From: Streptomyces sp. I05A-00742
Lineage (GTDB): Bacteria; Actinomycetota; Actinomycetes; Streptomycetales; Streptomycetaceae
Direction: 5' to 3'
DNA: 64,000 nucleotides
Assembly (NCBI RefSeq): GCF_013055795.1
Contig: NZ_JABETO010000004.1
Location: forward strand, 109,051-173,050
Notes under the pieces: model-generated
What the model was told of the DNA's origin: nothing
Databases searched by the model: none
What the model saw: the letters and a program-made list of their open reading frames with translations, nothing else
Translations under genes and position numbers: made by a program
Shown: piece after piece, positions 8,726 to 14,707 of the stretch
Position numbering within the stretch: the stretch's first letter is position 1
Layout: each line of letters opens with the position of its first letter

Positions 8726-8753
8726 GTTATCAGCCGGGTGGCTTGCTTTGCAA
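8726..8753 (-). promoter_or_regulatory. Possible promoter of the Tap-like operon
   Basis: On the minus strand TTGCAA (8748-8753) and GATAAC (8726-8731) are separated by 16 bases and lie about 40 bases upstream of GTG 8688, in a locally AT-richer patch. Each box matches the sigma-70 consensus at four of six positions. Confidence 0.35.
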
Positions 8754-8820
8754 CGAGTTGGGTCGTTGGGGGCATTGGGGGCGTTTGCCGGATCCCTGGT
8801 TCACCTGACGTGTCCGAGAA

Positions 8821-9129
8821 TCAGGAGGTAGAGAACGTGCAGCAGGAGGCTGCCGTCGGTGGCCCGTTGCCCGCGCGGAAGAGGTCCGTCAGGGCGGCCC
8901 GGAGGGCCGCACGGTGCGCTCGCAGCGGGTCGGGCTTGTTCTCGAAGACGCGCACGGCGTGTTCGCCCGAGGGGTACGCCACCTGGACGTGCCGCACACG
9001 CGTCCGCACGACGGCCGGGAGCGGCGCGAACCAGGGCCGTATCTGTCCGGGATCGCCCCAGCGGGTGGGGGCCGGGCCGGACGGCGGTGTGTCCAGGTGG
9101 GTCAGGACGGTGTGGGCGATCCGGCCCAT
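8821..9129 (-). CDS. Small hypothetical protein
   Basis: A 102-residue reading frame from ATG 9129 to TGA 8821 with strongly G/C-biased third codon positions and balanced amino-acid composition, as in real local genes. Recognisable stretches are WGDPGQIRPWFAPLPAVVR and YPSGEHAVRVFENKPDPL; the C-terminus contains a CC pair. No family known to me. The frame stays open upstream, but that part overlaps a decayed TetR gene on the other strand, so the gene may itself be a truncated survivor. Confidence 0.45.
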   Translation of the reverse strand: MGRIAHTVLTHLDTPPSGPAPTRWGDPGQIRPWFAPLPAVVRTRVRHVQVAYPSGEHAVRVFENKPDPLRAHRAALRAALTDLFRAGNGPPTAASCCTFSTS

Positions 9130-9164
9130 CACGCCGTCGGGAGTCCAGGAGGCGACGGCGAGCA

Positions 9165-9321
9165 CCGCGCCCGGGCCCTGGCGGCCAAGACCGGGGGCTC
9201 CCTGCGCGACGGCCACCACGCGGCGTCGGCCGCGGACATCGCCATGACCGTCCTCGGCCCCGAGACGTACGCGCTGCTCGTCACCGGCCGCGGCTGGCCG
9301 CCCGAGCGCCGGCAGCGCTGA
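9165..9321 (+). pseudogene. TetR-family regulator remnant (C-terminal end)
   Basis: The last roughly 50 residues of this frame (ADIAMTVLGPETYALLVTGR and then GWPPERRQR to TGA) have the pattern often found near the C-terminus of TetR/AcrR regulators (x-YxLLV-x-x-RGW-x-PER). No N-terminal HTH is present upstream in any frame, and the sequence becomes unrelated near 9150, where it meets the minus-strand hypothetical gene. This is probably debris from a rearrangement. Confidence 0.45.
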
Positions 9322-9889
9322 GCCGCGGACTCGCACACGCGCCAGCTCCTGCCCTGACCGGGCCGGGCTGGGCTGGGCCGGGCCGGACTGGGCCGGACTG
9401 GTGCCTGATCGTGGAGCGGTCGGATCCCCGCGCGGGCTACGGCAGGCCGGCCCAGGCCGCGTCGAGGTGGCGCCGGCCGACGACGGGACGCTGTTACGGG
9501 ACGCCGTTCGCCGGGCCCCTGGGCGAGACGGTCCTGACGGTGGAGGCGACGGCGGAGCCCCGCACGGGGTGCACCGCACCGGACATCACGTTCGGCTCCG
9601 GCCGCGTCCGCTGCGCGAGCCGGGACGGCGCCCTGCGCCTGTCCGTCCGCCGGACGCCACCCGCCGGACGCCCGGGCATCCGGCAGCCACAGCAGCGACA
9701 GCAGCGACAGCGACAGCCACAGCGACGGTACGAGCGCGCGGCTTCGGGGCTGTGGCGGCGAGGTCGGCGAGAGCCAGGCCGCGTTGGTCCGTCCAAGCCA
9801 GTGCCGCAGCAGACATCGTTCGTCTCGCCGGTGGAGCACGGGGAAGTAAATCGGTGGGGTGGTGCAGGGAAATCTGTCACGATCACCGG
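9322..9889. repeat. Gene-poor stretch with low-complexity repeats
   Basis: The stretch begins with GGGCCGGGCTGG-type repeats (about 9355-9403) and contains CAGCAGCGACAG-type repeats (about 9684-9728). Between them a plus frame around 9500-9680 reads YGTPFAGPLGETVLTVEA and then FGSGRVRCASRDGALRLSV. This looks like the end of a decayed secreted protein, but it has no start. The AT-richer segment 9835-9885 probably holds the promoter of the S24-like gene. Confidence 0.4.
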
Positions 9890-10264
9890 ATGGGTGCATT
9901 GGATGCCGTGGCAGGCAGGGTTGCCGGTGGCGCCACCGTGGCGTTCCGGCCCAGCGGCTCGTCGATGGTCCCGCTGATACGCAGTCGGCAGCAGGTGGTC
10001 GTCGCTCCGGTCGCCCCGTCGAAGCTGGAGGTCGGCGACATCGTCCTCGCCCGTGTCGCCGGGACGGTCTACTTGCACTTGGTGTCGTCTGTGGACCCCG
10101 CCAGGAAGCGGGTGCGGATCAGTAACAACCGTGGCCGCGTCAATGGCTGGACCAGCCACGACCGTGTCTTCGGCATCTGTGTGGCAGTCGACGGCGTCAC
10201 CCGGCCAGGAGTCGCGGGCAAAACGCTCGCGCCCGACTCCAGCAACTCCAGCGACTCCTCCTGA
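9890..10264 (+). CDS. S24/S26-family peptidase-like protein
   Basis: The 124-residue product has the Ser motif FRPSGSSMVPLI with Ser25 in the position of the catalytic serine of LexA/UmuD/signal-peptidase-type domains, then VGDIVLARV and ISNNRGRVNGW, which is the usual strand order of stand-alone S24-like domains. No DNA-binding HTH and no membrane anchor are present. The catalytic Lys of the Ser/Lys dyad is not obvious; the region where it is expected reads LHLVSSVDPARKRVRISN, so activity is uncertain. The C-terminal tail is a short Ser/Asn/Asp repeat. Members of this group may process themselves or act as inactive binding domains. Confidence 0.7.
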   Translation: MGALDAVAGRVAGGATVAFRPSGSSMVPLIRSRQQVVVAPVAPSKLEVGDIVLARVAGTVYLHLVSSVDPARKRVRISNNRGRVNGWTSHDRVFGICVAVDGVTRPGVAGKTLAPDSSNSSDSS

Positions 10265-10301
10265 ACTGACGCAAAGCGTTGCCTGATCCGGCCCTCCGGC
10301 C

Positions 10302-10769
10302 CTACACCTGCTCCTGGCAGACTCTGATCCGGGCGGGCTTGAAGGTACGGATGGTTGTCCAGGCCGCCCGCCCGCTCAGCCCTCGGGCCCACTCGTCGAG
10401 ATCGTCGCCCGCGCCGTGGAAGAACCACGAGTCGAAGCTGCCCAGAGCCTGCAGGGCTGGTGCGAATCCGTATTGAAGCTCGCACTCAACCTGGACGAAG
10501 TGGTCGTGATCGCCTTGGCCGTCCGTGACCTGGAACTGCCGGGTGAGGCTCAGCGTGAACGCCGCAGGGCCGTTGAACGAATAGATCCCGTACTGGAACA
10601 GAAGGCCATCGGCATCCGGTGCGCCCGAGACGTCGAACAGCCGTCGGCCGAACCGGAGATAGGCAGACCAGGCATCCTCCGTGTCCAGGTCGGCAAGCCC
10701 CCGCCCCCCGGCCTCCAGTTCGCTCTCGAGCAGCCCCACGGCCTCGTCCATCGACGGTCTTCGCATCAT
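10302..10769 (-). CDS. Conserved hypothetical protein
   Basis: A 155-residue acidic soluble protein. The start at ATG 10769 is supported by AGGAGAG six bases upstream; the open frame further upstream lacks codon bias. The protein begins MMRRPSMDEAVGLLESELEA and has the segments FGRRLFDVSGAPDADGLLF, FTLSLTRQFQV and DSWFFHGAGDDLDEWA. I recall similar uncharacterised proteins as widespread in Streptomyces; no function is known to me. There is no signal peptide, membrane span or catalytic motif. Confidence 0.75.
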   Translation of the reverse strand: MMRRPSMDEAVGLLESELEAGGRGLADLDTEDAWSAYLRFGRRLFDVSGAPDADGLLFQYGIYSFNGPAAFTLSLTRQFQVTDGQGDHDHFVQVECELQYGFAPALQALGSFDSWFFHGAGDDLDEWARGLSGRAAWTTIRTFKPARIRVCQEQV

Positions 10770-11226
10770 GCCCGCTCTCCTCGTCCACCACAGCGGGCTC
10801 AGCGTACTCAACCGGCGGACCTTCCCGGTCACAGCACCAGGGATCCGGGCGCAGCCCCAGCGCAGCGCTGTGCAGAACGAGTCCGGCTTCCGGCGCGTCA
10901 ACTCCGGCGGTTTCGCCTGGAGATCGGAGGACATCGCCTCACCGAGCACGAAGGCGCCCACCACCAACTCAGGCATCAAGGAGTCGTGGTCATCGTCCAT
11001 GCCTCGCGCGCCGGGCTCGGCGACCCGCACCCCCGCCCGTCGAACGAATCGCCCGGCCGCCGCCCGGACTTGACTTGACGCGCCCCTGTCAATCAGGGCT
11101 CACCCGTGGCACTCTTTCCGACGCACGTCGAAACCGCACCACTCGTCTGCCCGGCCCGCACCCCCACGGCCCGGCCCCCACACGGCCCGCGCGCCCCGCG
11201 CGCCGGCCTTGGCAGAAGGAGTACGC
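10770..11226. other. Intergenic region, no gene seen
   Basis: This divergent spacer of about 455 bases holds promoters for the hypothetical (leftward) and the trypsin-like gene (rightward). A minus-strand frame 10800-11030 is open (PELVVGAFVLGEAMSSDLQA) but shows no ribosome site and poor codon bias. I regard it as chance or debris. Confidence 0.4.
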
Positions 11227-12225
11227 GTGAGACGCCACCCCCGCACGACCGCCACCGCCGCAGGCGCGCTGCTGGCCGCCTGCTCGCTGGCCGTTCCCGG
11301 CCTCGCGGCCGGCGCGGCCGACGCGGCGCCGCCGCCGGTCGCCGAGCGCACCGCAGCCGCCACGGCGGAGGCGCGGCAGCGGACCGCCGACTTCTGGACG
11401 CCGGAACGGATGCGGTCGGCCACCCCGCTCGACGTCACCGTGGACCGGATCGCGGCGCCGTCCGCCCCCGCGCCGGGCGGACGGCACACCACCGTCGCGC
11501 CGACGGCCGCAGGTACGGGACGGGCCTCGGCCGACGTCCGCTCGTTCCCGCAGGCGGGCGGCCCCTGGACGGGGGGCGGGGCGGTGGTCAAGACGTCCGG
11601 CCGGGTGTTCTTCACCATGCAGGGACGCACGGCCTCCTGCTCCGGGGACGCCGTGACCAGCGGCAACCGCAGCACGGTGATCACAGCGGGCCACTGCGTC
11701 AAGTACCAGGGCAACTGGCACACCAACTGGACGTTCGCGCCCGGCTACCACGACGGTCAGGCCCCGTACGGCACGTGGGCGGCGGCGAAGACGCTCTCCA
11801 CCCCGCAGTGGACGGCGAGCGAGGACATGAACTTCGACATCGGCGCCGCCGTCGTGGGCCCGCTCGACGGGAAGCGGCTCACGGACGTCGTCGGCGGCCA
11901 GGGACTGGACTTCAACGGCGGCTACAACAAGCGCATGTACTCCTTCGGCTTCCCGGCGGCCTCGCCGTACGACGGCAGCAAGCTCATCCACTGCAGCGGC
12001 AACGCCACGAAGGACTTCCTGCTCACCAAGGACCACGGACTGGGCTGCAACATGACCGGCGGGTCGAGCGGCGGCCCGTGGTTCACCTCGTTCGACGAGG
12101 CCACCGGCACCGGGCTCCAGGCGTCGGTGAACAGCTTCGGCTACACCTTCCTGCCGAACACGATGTTCGGGCCGTACTTCGGTGACGAGGCCAAGGCGCT
12201 GTACAACCAGGCGCAGGCGGGCTGA
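11227..12225 (+). CDS. Secreted trypsin-like serine protease
   Basis: The start is GTG 11227 with AAGGAG seven bases upstream. The 332-residue product has a signal peptide (residues 1-30, Arg-rich then hydrophobic, ADAA cleavage region), a propeptide-like stretch of about 75 residues, and a chymotrypsin-fold catalytic domain. The triad is readable as His156 (ITAGHCV), Asp204 (NFDIG) and Ser281 (GGSSGGPW). Cys residues flank the active-site His and Ser as in glutamyl-endopeptidase or trypsin-like streptomycete enzymes. It should cleave proteins outside the cell. An M28 peptidase gene follows 270 bases later on the same strand. Confidence 0.85.
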   Translation: MRRHPRTTATAAGALLAACSLAVPGLAAGAADAAPPPVAERTAAATAEARQRTADFWTPERMRSATPLDVTVDRIAAPSAPAPGGRHTTVAPTAAGTGRASADVRSFPQAGGPWTGGGAVVKTSGRVFFTMQGRTASCSGDAVTSGNRSTVITAGHCVKYQGNWHTNWTFAPGYHDGQAPYGTWAAAKTLSTPQWTASEDMNFDIGAAVVGPLDGKRLTDVVGGQGLDFNGGYNKRMYSFGFPAASPYDGSKLIHCSGNATKDFLLTKDHGLGCNMTGGSSGGPWFTSFDEATGTGLQASVNSFGYTFLPNTMFGPYFGDEAKALYNQAQAG

Positions 12226-12236
12226 GTCCCGGGCGC

Positions 12237-12274
12237 GGGCCGTGCACGCCGCCCACCCGGCGACGGCACGGCCC
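12237..12274 (+). terminator. Hairpin after the serine protease gene
   Basis: A nine-base stem GGGCCGTGC / GCACGGCCC (12237-12245 with 12266-12274) begins 12 bases past the stop codon. There is no U tract, which is common for actinomycete terminators. Confidence 0.5.
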
Positions 12275-12286
12275 CCGCACGTCCGG

Positions 12287-12372
12287 CATGGCCACCATGG
12301 CCACCATGGCCGACATGCACGGTGTAACCGGCGTGGCCGATACGCCCGGCGTGACCGGCGTGACCGGCGTGT
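12287..12372. repeat. Short tandem repeats between peptidase genes
   Basis: Two small repeat blocks lie here: GGCCACCAT repeated near 12288-12310, and CGGCGTGAC-type units near 12330-12372. They are in a non-coding spacer. No function seen. Confidence 0.6.
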
Positions 12373-12498
12373 GGCGATCTTGTGTCGGGACCCGGCGAGG
12401 GCTCCCGCGAGACCGGTAACGGTCCCTAAGGTCCGTACCACTGCGCTCACCGCACCGGGAGCGCCACCACCCCCCGCAGACCTTCCGAGAGGACCCCC

Positions 12499-14025
12499 GT
12501 GCGTCTCCACCGACCCCGCGGCCGCCGGGCTCTGACCGCCCTGATATCCACCGCCGTCGCCGCCCCCGTGCTGCTCGGCGCCGCCCCCGCCGACGCCAGG
12601 ACCGCCGACGCCAGGACCGCCGACGGACCGGCCCGGCAGCACCAACGGGCCGAACGGCTCGCGAAGAAGCTGGAGCGCGACGCGTCGGCCAAGGGCGCCT
12701 ACCGCCACCTCAAGGCGTTCCAGCGCATCGCCGACGCCCACGGCGGCAACCGCGCCGCGGGCACGCCCGGGCACGAGGCGTCGGCCGCGTACGTGTACCG
12801 GCTGCTGAAGCGGGCCGGCTACCGGGTCGCGTACCAGGAGTTCGACATCTGGCAGGCGAAGACCCTCACCGAGAAGCTGTCCGTCCTCTCCCCCGACGCC
12901 CGGGACCTGAAGGTCTCGGCGGCCGAGTTCTCCCCGTCCACCCCGCAGGGCGGCCTCCGGGCGCCCCTCGCCCTCGCCCGGGTGGACGAGACCCCCGGCT
13001 GCACGCCCGACGACTACGCCTCCGACACGTTCACCGGGCGGATCGCGCTGATCAAGCGCGGCGGCTGCACCTTCGCCGAGAAGCAGAAGGCCGCCGCGCA
13101 GGCGGGCGCCGTCGGCGCGATCATCTACAACGGCGCCGCGAGCGGCGTGGTCAGACCCTCGTTCGACAGCCCGGCCGACGGCAAGGTGCCGACCGCGGGC
13201 ATCTCCCGGGCGGACGGCGAGGCACTGGCCGCCGCGGCGGGCAAGGGCGAGGTCCGGGTCGCCCTGGACGTCCAGCAGCAGCACACCAAGCAGCCGACCC
13301 GCAACGTGATCGCCGAGACCCGCGGCGGCGACCCGCGCCACGTGGTCGCCCTCGGCAGCCACCTCGACTCCGTCCCCGAGGGGCCCGGCATCAACGACAA
13401 CGGCTCCGGCTCCGCCGGCCTGCTGGAGGTCGCCCTCAAGCTCGCCGACCGCACCCGCCGGACCGGCGAACAGCCCACCAACAAGGTCCGGTTCGCCTGG
13501 TGGTCGGGCGAGGAACTGGGCCTCCTGGGCTCCAGGCACTACGTGGCCCGGCTCCCCGAGGCCGAGCGCAAGAAGATCGCCCTCTACCTCAACTTCGACA
13601 TGATCGCCTCCCCCAACCCCGCCCAGCTCGTCTACGACGGCGACGACTCCGACCACAAGGGCTCAGGCCCCGGCCCCCAGGGCTCTGCCCAGATCGAGCA
13701 GCTCATCACCACCTACCTCGACCGCAAGGGCAAGCCCCACGAGGGCACCGACTTCGACGGCCGCTCCGACTACGGCCCCTTCATCGCCACCGGCATCCCC
13801 GCAGGCGGCACCTTCACCGGCGCCGAGGGCATCAAGTCCCCCGCACAGGCCGAGAAGTTCGGCGGCCGGGCCGGCGCCCCGTACGACCCGAACTACCACG
13901 CCAAGGGCGACGACCTGAACAACCTCGACCTGGCGGCGTTCGACACCAACATCGACGTCATCGCCCACGCGGTGGGCACGTACGCGCACGACCTGAGCTC
14001 ACTGGGCGGCGCCACACGGCCCTGA
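12499..14025 (+). CDS. Secreted M28-family metallopeptidase with PA domain
   Basis: This 508-residue product starts at GTG 12499. A signal peptide (residues 1-33) is followed by a short repeat TADARTADART. Residues about 160-260 look like a protease-associated domain (TGRIALIKRGGCTFAEKQ). The M28 zinc aminopeptidase domain follows: SHLDS gives His and Asp ligands, GINDNGSG the bridging Asp, SGEELGLLGS the catalytic Glu and a Glu ligand, NFDMI an Asp, and YHAKGDD the last His. All expected ligands are present, so it should be an active dizinc aminopeptidase outside the cell. It ends at a strong hairpin and precedes the peptide operon; a role in trimming that peptide is possible but unsupported. 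Confidence 0.88.
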   Translation: MRLHRPRGRRALTALISTAVAAPVLLGAAPADARTADARTADGPARQHQRAERLAKKLERDASAKGAYRHLKAFQRIADAHGGNRAAGTPGHEASAAYVYRLLKRAGYRVAYQEFDIWQAKTLTEKLSVLSPDARDLKVSAAEFSPSTPQGGLRAPLALARVDETPGCTPDDYASDTFTGRIALIKRGGCTFAEKQKAAAQAGAVGAIIYNGAASGVVRPSFDSPADGKVPTAGISRADGEALAAAAGKGEVRVALDVQQQHTKQPTRNVIAETRGGDPRHVVALGSHLDSVPEGPGINDNGSGSAGLLEVALKLADRTRRTGEQPTNKVRFAWWSGEELGLLGSRHYVARLPEAERKKIALYLNFDMIASPNPAQLVYDGDDSDHKGSGPGPQGSAQIEQLITTYLDRKGKPHEGTDFDGRSDYGPFIATGIPAGGTFTGAEGIKSPAQAEKFGGRAGAPYDPNYHAKGDDLNNLDLAAFDTNIDVIAHAVGTYAHDLSSLGGATRP

Positions 14026-14033
14026 CCAGGACG

Positions 14034-14058
14034 GCTCGTCCCGGGACCCGGGACGAGC
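14034..14058 (+). terminator. Hairpin terminator after the M28 peptidase
   Basis: A perfect 12-base stem GCTCGTCCCGGG / CCCGGGACGAGC with a one-base centre, nine bases after the stop codon. It separates the peptidase from the downstream RiPP-like operon. Confidence 0.75.
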
Positions 14059-14290
14059 TTCTCCGGATCGCACGGCAATGGACGAGCCGGGAACAACGGC
14101 AGAGGACGGAAAGTCCCCATTTCGCTACCCGACAAGCCTCGAAAAACCGACCAACCTGACGGAATATCCGATTCCGAGCGGCTTTCCGAAGGCATTCAAA
14201 CGGAGGAATTCCGCACCGATTTCTCCCCGGCACACTCCGATCGGGACAACCCATGCATGATTGCGGCACAGTGCACCTCAAGGAGACCAT

Positions 14291-14356
14291 ATGCACCATG
14301 CCTCAACCGATACCGATGGCTTCTCAGCTCTTGACATCGCCGATCATTGCCCATGA
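14291..14356 (+). CDS. Possible 21-residue leader or precursor peptide
   Basis: A tiny frame from ATG 14291 to TGA 14354-14356 encodes MHHASTDTDGFSALDIADHC plus a final Pro. Its ribosome site (CAAGGAG, 14279-14284) is well spaced, which is why I list it. The stop overlaps a second start (ATGA at 14353) for an 18-residue frame MTVIAQHSPCKYRRAMEH. Both lie in AT-richer DNA just upstream of the precursor gene. They could be regulatory leader peptides, additional small precursors, or chance. Confidence 0.3.
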   Translation: MHHASTDTDGFSALDIADHCP

Positions 14357-14452
14357 CAGTGATCGCGCAGCACTCGCCATGCAAATACCGGCGGGCCATG
14401 GAGCACTGAAGTGGATTTCCTGCATCCCGCCCGGAACGGAAGGAAAGCAATC

Positions 14453-14602
14453 GTGAGCACCCAGCTGACCGACATGCCCAAGGCCGACGAGGCATTCGAC
14501 CTCGTGGTCGGAAACCTGGAGGTCGAAATGCCGGCCGACGAGGCCGCCCAGTTCCCGGGCAACAACCCGTCCTGCATCCCGCGCTACGGGTACTGCGCGT
14601 AA
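14453..14602 (+). CDS. Putative RiPP precursor peptide
   Basis: A 49-residue peptide from GTG 14453 with GGAAGGAAAG upstream. The acidic N-terminal part (DEAFDLVVGNLEVEMPADEA) has the composition and hydrophobic pattern of a leader peptide. The C-terminus QFPGNNPSCIPRYGYCA is different: Cys at two positions, one Ser, Pro, Arg, Tyr. This is what a core peptide for modifying enzymes looks like. No GG or other classical protease site is visible. The next gene encodes a LanM-type dehydratase domain, consistent with dehydration of the Ser and/or reaction of the cysteines. The family is not one I know; assignment as a precursor is inference from size, start signal and context. Confidence 0.7.
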   Translation: MSTQLTDMPKADEAFDLVVGNLEVEMPADEAAQFPGNNPSCIPRYGYCA

Positions 14603-14640
14603 ACAGGCCAGCCGTCGCGGCCCCCGGCCGCGGCCGTTTC

Positions 14641-14685
14641 GCGCGTCCGGCCGGACCCGTCCACCACGAGTTCGGCCGGACGCGC
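14641..14685 (+). promoter_or_regulatory. Attenuator-type hairpin between precursor and dehydratase genes
   Basis: A perfect 13-base inverted repeat GCGCGTCCGGCCG / CGGCCGGACGCGC with a 19-base loop lies 38 bases after the precursor stop and six bases before the AGGAGG site of the next gene. In peptide clusters such stems commonly reduce read-through or stabilise precursor mRNA, giving more precursor than enzyme. Confidence 0.6.
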
Positions 14686-14707
14686 CACAGCAGGAGGTCC
14701 GCCCACC

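Noticed and set aside
10803..11030. Upstream extension of the conserved hypothetical at 10302-10769
   Set aside because: No codon bias or ribosome site; ATG 10769 has AGGAGAG.
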